The notes beneath the pieces were generated by a model. It made no database searches, was not told where the DNA came from, and saw only the letters and a program-made list of their open reading frames with translations. The position numbers and the translations under genes were made by a program. Below are positions 50,704 through 59,718 of a stretch of DNA of 64,000 bases, piece after piece. Positions within the stretch are counted from its first letter, which is position 1. Each line of letters opens with the position of its first letter. The stretch comes from Silvimonas iriomotensis (GTDB lineage Bacteria > Pseudomonadota > Gammaproteobacteria > Burkholderiales > Chitinibacteraceae), in assembly GCF_014645535.1 (NCBI RefSeq), contig NZ_BMLX01000003.1, positions 1 to 64,000 of the forward strand, given 5' to 3'.

Positions 50704-51099
50704 ATGTCTCTACTCGATCAACTGGGCAGCATGCTGTCCGGTGCAGACAGCAACAACCCGTCCGCCAGTGTCCTGAGCACCTTGCTGGAGCAATCCGGCG
50801 GCGTCTCTGGCCTGATCGAAAAATTCCAGCAAGGCGGCCTTGGCGAGGTCGCCCAGTCCTGGATCAGCAATGGCCAGAATCTGCCGATCTCTGCTGATCA
50901 GGTGCAGCAAGTGCTGGGCAGCGATACCGTTGCCGCCGTGGCGCAAAAGCTGGGGGTCGATCCGCAACAGGCGGCCAGCCATATTTCTGAACTCTTGCCC
51001 AAAGCCGTGGATGGCATCACGCCCAATGGCGAGCTGCCGACGTCAGACAGCCTGCTGGCCTCGGGCATGGAAATGCTCAAGGGCAAATTGTTTGGTTGA
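50704..51099 (+). CDS. YidB-family protein (DUF937)
   Basis: The start at ATG 50704 follows AAGGAGC; the frame opens to 50644. The 131 residues match DUF937/YidB: SLLDQLGSMLSG, LEQSGGVSGLIEKFQQGGLGEVAQSWI, ADQVQQVLGSDTVAAVAQKLGVD and DGITPNGELP. It is helical, with a Gly-rich N-terminal half. The role of the family is not well known. It is convergent with the FAD oxidoreductase gene, 18 bases apart. Confidence 0.9.
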   Translation: MSLLDQLGSMLSGADSNNPSASVLSTLLEQSGGVSGLIEKFQQGGLGEVAQSWISNGQNLPISADQVQQVLGSDTVAAVAQKLGVDPQQAASHISELLPKAVDGITPNGELPTSDSLLASGMEMLKGKLFG

Positions 51100-51117
51100 G
51101 TCACCCGGCAGAGGGGC

Positions 51118-52449
51118 TCAACCTTTGCCAGTCAGACGGGCCGCCAGTGTGCGGCCCGTTTTTCTGCCTTCACGAATCGCATAATTGGTGCCACGGTCTT
51201 CCGGGTAGATCTGCGCCATCGAGGCCAGCGTCAAGCCGGCCACCGGGCCTTGTTCGGCCGGGATCAGGCGGCTGTAGTGTTTTTCTACCACCGGCTGCGA
51301 CCAGCGCGCTTTCCACACATGGTGGCGGATGATCCACTCGCGGCTGAACGCGGGGAACATCTTTTGCAGATAGGGGATGGAGAAATCCAGCACCTCGTCG
51401 GCGTTCATGGTGTACAGCGCGTCGGTGTGCGGCAGGTATTTGGACAGATACACAATGTGCCGGCCGCCGTAGGTTTCGGCTTTCTCGAAATTGGTGTGTT
51501 CGATCACGCCCACAAACGGGAAGGTCGGGTCATTGACGTTCAGCCAGTAGGTTTGCGACAGGCTGCGGTCCAGCTCCAGCACCAGGCACACGTTGGCCAG
51601 ATAGTGAATGCGGTTCAGCTGCGCCAGGTAGTCCGGCGCGGCCCAATGGCCGATCATGCCGGCAATCAGCGGCAGGGCGGGCGTGGCGATGATTTCATCG
51701 GCCAGTAGCGTGCCTTGCGGTGTCTCGATATGGAACTTGCCATCGATCTTTTCAAAGCGCTGCACTGGCGTGCTGGTCAGCACCTTGCCGCCCAGCCCTT
51801 CAACCTGCCGCGCCAGCGCTTCGGCCAGCGCCACAAAGCCGCCTTTGAAATACGCCAGCCGCTCTTCGCCGCCCTTGCCGCGACTGCCACCGCGCAGCTT
51901 GAGCTTGTTCCAGAACCACACGGCCGAGATATCGTCGGCCACCGGCCCGAACTTGCCCTTGAGCAGCGGTTCCCACACCACCTTGTAGACTTGCTCGCCG
52001 CCCAGCTCACGCAGCCATTCGGCCGCGGTCTTGCCTTCCAGCGCCATCCAGTCATCGACCTTGCGTGCGCGCAAGGCCAGCAGGCCCAGACGGATGCGGT
52101 TGATGAGGCTGAGCGGCGTAAAACGCAGCAGGTCTGCCGGTGTGGAGAGCTTGAAGAAGTTGTTGGCGAACCACACGCCGGTATTGGTCGGGTTGATGGC
52201 GACGTGATCGTTGAGCTTCAGTTCATCGATCAGCGTCATCACTTCACGGTCGTTGGTAAACCAGTGGTGATAGAAGCGGTCGAGCTTTTCGCCTTCCACA
52301 TCAAATGCGCTGGCCAGCCCGCCAATATGGTCGTCGGCTTCCAGCACGGTGACATCGACACCGGCGCGCGCCAGTTCAAAAGCGGCGGCAAGGCCGGTGA
52401 AACCGCCGCCGATGACGGCGACGCGGGTGCTGGCGGGAAGGGCGGTCAT
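51118..52449 (-). CDS. NAD(P)/FAD-dependent oxidoreductase, amine-oxidase/PPO-like
   Basis: This 443-residue protein has an N-terminal dinucleotide-binding motif VAVIGGGFTGLAAAFEL (about 9-25), an acidic adenine-ribose binder (VLEADDHIGG) and a C-terminal FAD segment near TNYAIREGRKTGRTLA. The fold is that of protoporphyrinogen-oxidase and UDP-galactopyranose-mutase-like flavoproteins. It overlaps the upstream flippase-like gene by four bases (ATGA), so it is translationally coupled. It is the last gene of the glycan or lipid operon and may act on an isoprenoid or sugar substrate. Confidence 0.85.
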   Translation of the reverse strand: MTALPASTRVAVIGGGFTGLAAAFELARAGVDVTVLEADDHIGGLASAFDVEGEKLDRFYHHWFTNDREVMTLIDELKLNDHVAINPTNTGVWFANNFFKLSTPADLLRFTPLSLINRIRLGLLALRARKVDDWMALEGKTAAEWLRELGGEQVYKVVWEPLLKGKFGPVADDISAVWFWNKLKLRGGSRGKGGEERLAYFKGGFVALAEALARQVEGLGGKVLTSTPVQRFEKIDGKFHIETPQGTLLADEIIATPALPLIAGMIGHWAAPDYLAQLNRIHYLANVCLVLELDRSLSQTYWLNVNDPTFPFVGVIEHTNFEKAETYGGRHIVYLSKYLPHTDALYTMNADEVLDFSIPYLQKMFPAFSREWIIRHHVWKARWSQPVVEKHYSRLIPAEQGPVAGLTLASMAQIYPEDRGTNYAIREGRKTGRTLAARLTGKG

Positions 52450-53438
52450 GACATCTGGTTCCGGGGCTGGCGGGAAAGCGGGTTAAGGATGAGGTACAAG
52501 CCACCCAGCACGGTAGGCGGCAGCCAAAGCAAAAGATGCACGACCACGGCAAACGCGGCAGCGGCAGTGGTGCCGTTGCCCAGCGCCGTCATGGCGTGGA
52601 CGGTGAAATAATCAAAGGTGCCGACATAGCCTGGCGTGGACGGGATCAACGTCGCCAGCGTGCCGACCGGCAAGGCCAGCCAGCCGGCGGCAGGTGCCGT
52701 CAGATCCGGCAAGGATTGCGCGGCCAGCCAGAACACAAAGCCTTCAGACAACCACGCCGCCAGGGACCAGCCCACCAGCCGCAGCATGGTGGTGCCACTG
52801 GCCAGATGCGCCAGCGTGGTCAGGCCTTTGTCGACCTCGGTGCGCAGCCTGGCGCCTATGCCCGGCGCAAAGCGGGCGATGATGGCGGTGGCGGCGCGCG
52901 CCAGCGGGGCAAAGGCTTGCGGGAACAGCAGCACCGCCAGAATGGCCAGGGCCAGCGCAAACAAAAAGCCGGCGCCAAGGCCAGAGAAACTGGCGACATC
53001 CAGCCGGAACACCATCAGCGCGGCGCCCAGCAAAACCAGCACCATCAAGAGGTCCAGCAGGCGCTCGACAAACAGCGTGGCCAGCACGGTGCCGGAGGTC
53101 GCGCCCAGGCGCTGGTTAAAGGCAAACGCGCGCAGCACGTCGCCTGCGCGGAACGGCAGCACATTGTTGGTGGCAAAACTGGCCAGCAACGGCCCGGCGC
53201 ACGTCAGCCAGCGAATGCCCGGCACATCTTTGGCCAGCATGGCGCGCCAGCGGGCAATGCGGCAGCTGTAGCCGACAAAGAACGCGCCCAGCGCCGCCAG
53301 CACCCAGCCAGGCCGGGTGGCGGCCAGGGCAGAGACCAGACCATGCCAGTCGATCTGGCGCAAAATCAGCCAGGTGAACAACACCGCCAGCGCAGCGCCG
53401 ATCACAAGGCGCATCAAGGATTTACCGGGTTTAGCCAT
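52446..53438 (-). CDS. Lysylphosphatidylglycerol-synthase-type transmembrane (flippase-like) protein
   Basis: This 330-residue integral membrane protein has about eight transmembrane segments. It follows the UPF0104/LPG-synthase TM family: a first segment with AALAVLFTWLILRQIDWHGL, the loop RIARWRAMLA, VLRAFAFNQRLG and FVERLLDLLMVL, and a late loop with PSTPGYVGTFDYFTVHAM. Relatives flip lipids or lipid-linked precursors. It is cotranscribed with GT2 and DUF2298 genes, which suggests lipid-linked sugar handling. Confidence 0.85.
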   Translation of the reverse strand: MAKPGKSLMRLVIGAALAVLFTWLILRQIDWHGLVSALAATRPGWVLAALGAFFVGYSCRIARWRAMLAKDVPGIRWLTCAGPLLASFATNNVLPFRAGDVLRAFAFNQRLGATSGTVLATLFVERLLDLLMVLVLLGAALMVFRLDVASFSGLGAGFLFALALAILAVLLFPQAFAPLARAATAIIARFAPGIGARLRTEVDKGLTTLAHLASGTTMLRLVGWSLAAWLSEGFVFWLAAQSLPDLTAPAAGWLALPVGTLATLIPSTPGYVGTFDYFTVHAMTALGNGTTAAAAFAVVVHLLLWLPPTVLGGLYLILNPLSRQPRNQMS

Positions 53439-53442
53439 ACGT

Positions 53443-54429
53443 TTACTTGCGATCCACCACCGGGCTGCGGCTCACCGCCGGGCCGTGGCCGCCGGCATAG
53501 CCGATATATTCATCCACCACGTACAGCGGACGGCGTTTGACCTCGCTGTACACGCGGCCCATGTACTCGCCCAGAATGCCCACGCACACCAGTTGCACGC
53601 CGCCCAGGAACAGCACGGCGATCATCAGCGCGGTCCAGCCTTCGACCCAGATATTGGTGAACAAGCGCAAGGCCACGGCATACACGATGCCCAGCAAGGC
53701 CAGTGCCGCAGCCGTCATGCCGACCCCGATGGATAACTGCAGCGGCTTGCTGGAGAACGACAGAATGCCGTCCGTGGCAAAGCGGATCATTTTCTTGAGC
53801 GGATATTTGCTCTCGCCGGCAAAGCGTTCGGCGCGGGCGTAGGGCAAGGCGATCTGCCGGAACCCGGCCCAGCTGACCATGCCGCGCACAAAGCGGTCAC
53901 GCTCAGGCATGGCGCGCAGCACATCCACCACCTTGCGGCTCATCAGGCGGAAATCCCCGGTATCGAGCGGGATGGGGACATCCGAGAGCTTGTTCAGCAA
54001 GCGATAGAATGTGCGCGCCGTGGATAGCTTGAACGCCGATTCACCGGGGCGATCGGTGCGGGTGCCGTAGACCACGTCGTAGCCCTCGCGCCAGCGCGCG
54101 ATCATCTGGTGGACCACCTCGGGCGGGTCTTGCAGGTCGGCGTCGATCAGGACCACGGCGTCGCCATGGGCTGCATCCAGGCCGGCCGAGACCGCAATCT
54201 GGTGACCAAAATTGCGGGCAAATGCGATCAGGCGCACGTGCGGATCAGCCGCAGCGATGTCCTTGAGCAGCGCGCGCGTGCGGTCACGGCTGCCGTCATC
54301 AATGAACACCAGTTCGTAATCCAGATCGGTCAGTTCAGCGCAAAAGGCGTTGAGACGGCGCGTGGTTTCGCCAATGACTTCTTCTTCGTTGTAACACGGC
54401 ACCACAATGGACAGCAGCGGGCGGCTCAT
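53443..54429 (-). CDS. GT2-family glycosyltransferase (DPM1/GtrB-like)
   Basis: This 328-residue protein has a GT-A catalytic domain (about 1-230) with SIVVPCYNEEEVIGE, the nucleotide-binding DDGSRD and the DADLQDPPE motif, and ISA-type acceptor region near RDRFVRGMVSW. Two transmembrane helices follow (about 230-255 and 265-290). This is the layout of polyprenyl-phosphate glycosyltransferases such as GtrB or DPM synthase, so it probably makes a lipid-linked monosaccharide on the inner membrane. It lies 15 bases after a DUF2298 gene and four bases before the flippase-like gene. Confidence 0.9.
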   Translation of the reverse strand: MSRPLLSIVVPCYNEEEVIGETTRRLNAFCAELTDLDYELVFIDDGSRDRTRALLKDIAAADPHVRLIAFARNFGHQIAVSAGLDAAHGDAVVLIDADLQDPPEVVHQMIARWREGYDVVYGTRTDRPGESAFKLSTARTFYRLLNKLSDVPIPLDTGDFRLMSRKVVDVLRAMPERDRFVRGMVSWAGFRQIALPYARAERFAGESKYPLKKMIRFATDGILSFSSKPLQLSIGVGMTAAALALLGIVYAVALRLFTNIWVEGWTALMIAVLFLGGVQLVCVGILGEYMGRVYSEVKRRPLYVVDEYIGYAGGHGPAVSRSPVVDRK

Positions 54430-54444
54430 GCTGGCTCCTCGCGT

Positions 54445-56469
54445 TTATTTGCGGACCCACAGACCCACTTGCGAGCCCGTGTCTGCGTAGAACGGATGCC
54501 AGCTGTACTGGCTGCTGATGGCGTTATTGATATTCTGCCAGGCCGTCATGCCAAGACCGCTCTCGCCACGGGTCCAGGCGATGTAGCGCACGTGGTTCAG
54601 GGCCAGCCAGTCCAGCGCATTGGGCAGTTCGCCATGGAAGAACGCCTTGGTTTTGTCCGATTGCATCCAGACATCACGCGGGGCGCCATGCCACAGGCTC
54701 ACATGGTTGGGCCAGCCTTGCATGGAAATCTGATCAGAGAACAAGGCCACCAGCGTCTGGTTGGTGTAGGCGTCGCCGTACCAGTTTTCCAGCACGATGC
54801 CGCGTGGGGCATTGCGCAGATAGTTCACCAGGTCACGCGTGGCGGGCTCGTTGATATACGAATGCGTGCCATCAAGCTTGCCCATATCGCCCTTGCCGGT
54901 CTGGTACAGATACCAGGCGGTATCAAAGGCATAAGTGCACGGCAGGGCCAGCGCAATGTACGCCACCCAGCGCGCGGCCTTGCGCGGGCTGGCCAGCGCC
55001 ATGGTGCCCAGGGCCAGCAGGGCGCCGCTATACATCCAGCCCCACCACTTCATGGTGGTATTGGTGCGGATGAACTTGCCGCCGGACGGGTCTTGCACGT
55101 AGATGAACTCGGACACCAGCAGCATGGCGCCAAAGGCGACGACCAGCATCAGGGCCAGCGGCCGGGTTTTTTTCTCAAACAACGCCGCAACCAGCAAAAC
55201 CAGCATGGGCCAGAGGAAAACCACAAAGCGCAGGAGCGGGGTGTGATCCATCCAGCGCACCGGTTTGATCGGCGTATTGATGGCCTGGCTGGCCAGTCCG
55301 GAGAGGTACGGATACACAAGCAGCGCACCCGCCAACCCGCCGGCGATCAGCGCAGTCCAGTCTGGCGGGCGTTTTTGCTGATAACGCCAGCCGATCCAGC
55401 TAAGCAACAGCAGCGCGGAAAACGGGAAAATCCAGGTATTGGTGATCAGCATGACCGGCACGGCGCCGGCCAGCAGCGCTTGCGCCAGCTTTTGCGGCGC
55501 GGCGGGTTCATCCTTGCGGGCAGGGGCTTCCAGCCAGCCGATCAGTGCCAGCGCCAGGAACAGCAAAAAGAAGCTGCCCAGCGGCGGATGATAGTCGCCC
55601 AGGTAGAACTGGTAACCGAAGTTCTCCATGGGGATTTCGCGCACTTCGAAATCCGGTGCGGGTTTGTCGGCATCGGCCAGCGGCGGGAACAGCGCGCGGC
55701 CAAAATCGGTGCCTTGTTCGCGCAGGCGCAATTCATAGTTGCCGATAAAACGCGCGGTGCCCCACATGTAGTCATTGGCCGCCCAGTCCGCCGGGGTGGA
55801 CGGGTTGTCATGGGCCACCAGGTGCATGAGCGGGGTGATGCCGGTGCCACCCAGCGCCAGTGCCGCAATCAGCAGTAGCCGCGGGGCCAGGCGTGCAACA
55901 AAGCGGCTGGCGAAATCCCAGGCCAGCGACAGCGACATGGCCATGACCAGCGCAAACGCGATGTTGTAGGTAAAACCGGCTTGCCAGCCAAACAGCCGGC
56001 CCATCAGCGCCGCGCCGTAATGCTGGAAGGCGTAGTAGAAATCAAAGTGATGCGGCGGGTACCAGATATCCAGCGGCGGCAGCGTGTCACCGGGAAAATA
56101 GTTCTGCATGAAATACAGATCGGTGACGCGCTCGGACGTGGGGTAAATATCCGGCAGCAAGAATTTCCAGGCCAGTCCGTACAGGAACGCTAGCCCGAAC
56201 ACCAGTTCTGATGCCCGGAACAGGCGGCTTTTCAACTCCGGCCGATGCAGCCACAACAGACCCAGCGCCACGGCGGTGGTCAGCGGCCAGGCCCAGCTGA
56301 TGCGGCCCAGCCCGACAAAATGCTCCAGCGCGCACAGCACCAGCGTGATGCCCAGTACCCCCGCCGCGCGGGCAATCGGCAGCGGCAACCAGTGGCTGAG
56401 CGAGACGCTGACACTGGCCAGATGCAGCCACAACAAGATCAGGCTGCCAAGCAGGAAAATCATGTTCAT
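54445..56469 (-). CDS. DUF2298/YYY-type polytopic membrane protein (second copy)
   Basis: A 674-residue protein with about a dozen transmembrane segments and a large C-terminal periplasmic part. The signature PPLDIWYPPHHFDFYYAFQHYGAAL sits near residue 130, as in DUF2298/YYY proteins. The overall plan, with acidic loops after the first helices and a soluble tail, resembles GT-C glycosyltransferases. A role in transferring a lipid-linked sugar is suggested by the downstream GT2 gene. It is paralogous to the next gene upstream. Confidence 0.8.
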   Translation of the reverse strand: MNMIFLLGSLILLWLHLASVSVSLSHWLPLPIARAAGVLGITLVLCALEHFVGLGRISWAWPLTTAVALGLLWLHRPELKSRLFRASELVFGLAFLYGLAWKFLLPDIYPTSERVTDLYFMQNYFPGDTLPPLDIWYPPHHFDFYYAFQHYGAALMGRLFGWQAGFTYNIAFALVMAMSLSLAWDFASRFVARLAPRLLLIAALALGGTGITPLMHLVAHDNPSTPADWAANDYMWGTARFIGNYELRLREQGTDFGRALFPPLADADKPAPDFEVREIPMENFGYQFYLGDYHPPLGSFFLLFLALALIGWLEAPARKDEPAAPQKLAQALLAGAVPVMLITNTWIFPFSALLLLSWIGWRYQQKRPPDWTALIAGGLAGALLVYPYLSGLASQAINTPIKPVRWMDHTPLLRFVVFLWPMLVLLVAALFEKKTRPLALMLVVAFGAMLLVSEFIYVQDPSGGKFIRTNTTMKWWGWMYSGALLALGTMALASPRKAARWVAYIALALPCTYAFDTAWYLYQTGKGDMGKLDGTHSYINEPATRDLVNYLRNAPRGIVLENWYGDAYTNQTLVALFSDQISMQGWPNHVSLWHGAPRDVWMQSDKTKAFFHGELPNALDWLALNHVRYIAWTRGESGLGMTAWQNINNAISSQYSWHPFYADTGSQVGLWVRK

Positions 56470-56493
56470 GGTGTTGATGCCTTGTTCTTTTCT

Positions 56494-58539
56494 TTAGCGG
56501 CGAAGTTCCCACAGACCACGCGGATCACCCGGGTTGTCTACGAACGGGTGCCAGAGATAGCGGCTGCCCAGGAGGTCCTGCATGCGGGCAAAGGCGGCCG
56601 GGTCGCGCTGCTGGTCGAATGAACTCCACACGATGTAGCGCACATTGCGCGCGGCCAGCCACTGCGCGGCATCCGGCAGGCTGCCGTGATACAGCGCGCG
56701 GATGAAGTCAGCGTCACGATTGATAAACCAGGGGTGATCGCGCCACAGTCCCTCGTGATCCGGCCAGCCCAGCGCCGAGGGTTGACCGCTATGCAGGGCA
56801 AAGGCGCCGTGCGGGCTGTAAGAGCCGTTATCCAGCCCTTCCAGCACCAGCCCTTTGGGCGCGCTGCGCAGGTAATTGAGGATGGCGCGCTGGCCCGGGT
56901 CATCATTCAGCCAGCCATCGCCAGCAAGGCGGCCGGCGTGCGGGCGCGGATGATGCATCCAGTACTGCGCTTGCGGGATCAGGTACAGACAACTGGCCAG
57001 CAGCGGCACGCAAGCCAGCACGCGAATCACCTTGCGCGGGGAGGCCAGCGTCAGCGTACCCAGCAACACCATCGCGGCCGGGTAAAGCCAGGACCACCAC
57101 TTGAGCGTGGTATTGAAGCGGTTATAACGGTCGCCCAGCGGGTCATCGACGAAAAAGATCTCGGTGATGGCCAGCAAGATCAGCACCATCCAGCCAGCCC
57201 ACCAGGTACGCGGCTGTTTCGGGCCGCCCACCAGGGCCAGGACCGCCAGCGTCAGCACCGGCCACCAGAGGCCCAGGAACTGGCGGATTGGGGTGTGATC
57301 CAGTGCGTTCACCAGTGCGATATGCGTGGGCACGGCATTGGGCGCAAAGTGCAGCATGAACGGGTAAATCAGCGCGCCGCCGACCACGCCACCCAGCACC
57401 AGGGCCAGCCAGTGCGGATTGTGGCCGCTGCGCCAGCGCCAGACGCACCAGCCCAGTACCAACAAGGCTTGCAGCGGCAGCGTCCACGGGTTGAGTGCCA
57501 GCAGCACCGGCAGGCTCAGGCCCAGCAAAAAGACACCCGTCCCGGCTGCCGGGGCTGTTTCATCGGCCTCGTCCTGGGCAGATGGGCTGAGGCGGGCCGG
57601 GGCCTCCACCGCGCCAATCAAGGCCAGCACAAAGAGCAGCAGGGCAAAGCCACCGACCGGCGGGTGCAGATCGCCCAGATAGGTGTAATAAGAGATCGTT
57701 TCCAGCGGCAGTTCACGCGGCTGGAAATCCGGTAACGGTTTGTCTTCTGGCGCCAGCGCCGGGAACAGCGCGCGGCCCAGCGTGGTATTGACTTGCTGAT
57801 CGTACAAACCGGCAAAGCGCGTATTGGCCCACAGGCGGGTCACGGCGTTGGCATCGGCCGCGCTTGCCGTATCGCCAGGCAGATCGTAGATCACCGGGAT
57901 CAGCGGTGCGACGCCGGTGCCGCCCACGGTCAGCGCAGCGACCACCAGCAGGCGCGCGCCAAAGCGTTTGAGGAAACGCCCGGTGAGGCTCCAGGCCAGG
58001 CTGGCGGTAAAGGCAAAGGTGGTGCAAAAGCCCAGATTCATCGCCCGGCCTGCATCCAGATTCAGAATGCGTCCTTGCAACGCCGTGGCGTAATGCAAAA
58101 AGCCGTAATACATATCAAAGCGATAGCCGGGCAGCCATTGATCCGGCGGCGGCAAGGTATCGCCGCCCAGATAATTGGCGACGAAATACAGATCGGTCAG
58201 ATGCTCTGACTGCGCGTCGATATCGGGAAAGGCGTAGCGCCAGGCCAGCGCAAACAGGAAAGCCAGCGCAAAGGGCTGTTGTTTGTCCCACCAGGCGCTG
58301 CTGGTCAGACGCCGGTTCAGCACCAGCACAGCGGCTGCCGTGCTGATCGGCCAAAGCCAGGCCAGCTTGCCCAGCCCGACAAAGTGCTCGACAAAAAACA
58401 GCACAAGGCACAGCAGCAACACGCCTGCCGCCCGCGCCAGATCAGTATCGCCGCCAAAACGGCGTTCAAGGCACTGCGCTATCCCCGCCAGATTGACCAC
58501 CAGGATCAATAGCGTCAGCAAAAGGGCTATGGGGCCCAT
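56494..58539 (-). CDS. DUF2298/YYY-type polytopic membrane protein (first copy)
   Basis: The start at ATG 58539 follows GGAGGGAG; the frame opens to 58653. The 681 residues have about 12 transmembrane segments. The family signature appears as [25 protein letters not shown]. The C-terminal soluble part contains [14 protein letters not shown] and ends in a domain that is also present in its paralogue (LWHPF and a final LRR/VRK). It is the first gene of the five-gene minus-strand operon. GT-C-like activity is inference. Confidence 0.8.
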   Translation of the reverse strand: MGPIALLLTLLILVVNLAGIAQCLERRFGGDTDLARAAGVLLLCLVLFFVEHFVGLGKLAWLWPISTAAAVLVLNRRLTSSAWWDKQQPFALAFLFALAWRYAFPDIDAQSEHLTDLYFVANYLGGDTLPPPDQWLPGYRFDMYYGFLHYATALQGRILNLDAGRAMNLGFCTTFAFTASLAWSLTGRFLKRFGARLLVVAALTVGGTGVAPLIPVIYDLPGDTASAADANAVTRLWANTRFAGLYDQQVNTTLGRALFPALAPEDKPLPDFQPRELPLETISYYTYLGDLHPPVGGFALLLFVLALIGAVEAPARLSPSAQDEADETAPAAGTGVFLLGLSLPVLLALNPWTLPLQALLVLGWCVWRWRSGHNPHWLALVLGGVVGGALIYPFMLHFAPNAVPTHIALVNALDHTPIRQFLGLWWPVLTLAVLALVGGPKQPRTWWAGWMVLILLAITEIFFVDDPLGDRYNRFNTTLKWWSWLYPAAMVLLGTLTLASPRKVIRVLACVPLLASCLYLIPQAQYWMHHPRPHAGRLAGDGWLNDDPGQRAILNYLRSAPKGLVLEGLDNGSYSPHGAFALHSGQPSALGWPDHEGLWRDHPWFINRDADFIRALYHGSLPDAAQWLAARNVRYIVWSSFDQQRDPAAFARMQDLLGSRYLWHPFVDNPGDPRGLWELRR

Positions 58540-58780
58540 TGTTCTCCCTCCTCCGGGAACCGGATCGCTCCGTCGGGTCGCCCGCAATGCGGTTACGCCC
58601 TGGTGTTGGAGTGCGTCCGGGTTTCTATCATGCTTTGGCCTCAGGCGGAACAATCTTGCCAGGGCGCTTTGCTATAAGTTGTGCTGCGTACTATGCCAGA
58701 ACTTGTTGCGCCGGGGCCAACCGGACACGAAAGGACAGATGGCACTTGCAACAACCCGGTGCGGCGGTTCCAATGCCGGC

Positions 58781-58882
58781 ATGAAATTGTCTTGCCGCTC
58801 TGGCTGCGGTGCCTGTTGCATTGCGCCGTCCATTACCAGCCCCTTGCCGGGCATGCCCCAGGGCAAGCCGTTGTCCACTTAA
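58781..58882 (+). pseudogene. Truncated YkgJ-family gene, native copy
   Basis: A 33-codon frame begins [18 protein letters not shown] and continues to GMPQGKP, then ends LST-stop. It has the CGACC cluster of YkgJ-family zinc/iron-binding proteins. The GC-rich codons match the core genome. The remaining two-thirds of the family domain is missing, and a second, complete homologue with different codon use starts 10 bases later. The cut at about 58871 is the likely junction of the right-hand accessory block. Confidence 0.7.
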
Positions 58883-58891
58883 TTACACCTT

Positions 58892-59146
58892 ATGATTTGT
58901 CGCCCTGATTGCGGTGCGTGCTGCACTGCTCCTTCTATATCCAGTCCCATCCCTGGAATGCCAAATGGCAAGGCCGCGGGTCAACGTTGCGTCCAGCTAA
59001 CGGCAGATAATCTTTGCCGCATCTTTGGCCAGCCGGAGAGGCCATCATGTTGCTCAGGGTTGCAGGCGTCTCTGGAGATGTGTGGCTCGACGAGGGAGGA
59101 GGCGATGCTTTGGCTAACCCAATTGGAAGTGGCCACCACGCCCTAA
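58892..59146 (+). CDS. YkgJ-family cysteine-cluster protein
   Basis: This 84-residue protein has the family pattern C-x3-CGACC near the N-terminus, [19 protein letters not shown], then [14 protein letters not shown]. These Cys residues could bind zinc or an iron-sulfur cluster. Codon use (ATA, GGA, CCT) differs from the truncated copy directly upstream. Its length is normal for the short members of the family. The function is not known. Confidence 0.85.
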   Translation: MICRPDCGACCTAPSISSPIPGMPNGKAAGQRCVQLTADNLCRIFGQPERPSCCSGLQASLEMCGSTREEAMLWLTQLEVATTP

Positions 59147-59205
59147 AAAAATGGCCGTCCACGAGGCAGGGGAGGAAACGGCCTAGATAGATTTATTCAC
59201 CATCG

Positions 59206-59394
59206 TCATCTGCGTTCGAAACCAAGGGTGAGGGCAGCCAAGTCGATGGCCTCGACGAGCAAGTCTTCGTTGCCGGCATCCCCCGCGGCATCGATGAACA
59301 AAGCAAGTGAATCGGCGATTTCTTCGGATTTACCGCCGCTAACACTGAGCGCTTTGGCTGTACGGTAAAGGTCTGCAAGAATCGGTGTGGTCAT
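59206..59394 (-). CDS. Small helical hypothetical protein
   Basis: I take ATG 59394 as the start, which follows a weak CGAGAG site; the frame opens to 59496. The 62 residues are helical and acidic (TPILADLYRTAKALS and NEDLLVEAIDLAALTLG). No family is recognised. It is convergent with the YkgJ-family gene. Confidence 0.45.
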   Translation of the reverse strand: MTTPILADLYRTAKALSVSGGKSEEIADSLALFIDAAGDAGNEDLLVEAIDLAALTLGFERR

Positions 59395-59718
59395 AGACTC
59401 TCGTCTGATTGGTGTGAAATGGCAACGTGGGGCGTCGAACCTGACCGCTGTTACCGACGTAATGGGTGGGGTCCTTATGTTTCGACGACGACGCACCGAT
59501 TACTCACGGCAGGGGGGAGTGTTAAACCTTGATTGCCACCCGGTCAATGCCCTGGAGAAGGGTGCTGCACACGTTTCTTTGTTGCATAACTCATTGATTA
59601 TAAATGGTATACCGTAGAAATGGTGACTCCGCAAGCTGGGTTGGCGTCAATTGCCGGATGTAGGTAGATACCTTTTCTTCGCTTCGAGAAATAATGGAAT
59701 TAGCAGTGAGGCGGAGGA
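59395..59718. other. Gene-free stretch upstream of the double-HNH gene
   Basis: 324 bases without a supported gene. Part of it is AT-rich (59580-59620, with TTGATTATAAAT), a likely promoter for the HNH gene. A 76-codon plus-strand frame at 59387-59617 has no ribosome site or motif and is probably chance. Confidence 0.4.
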
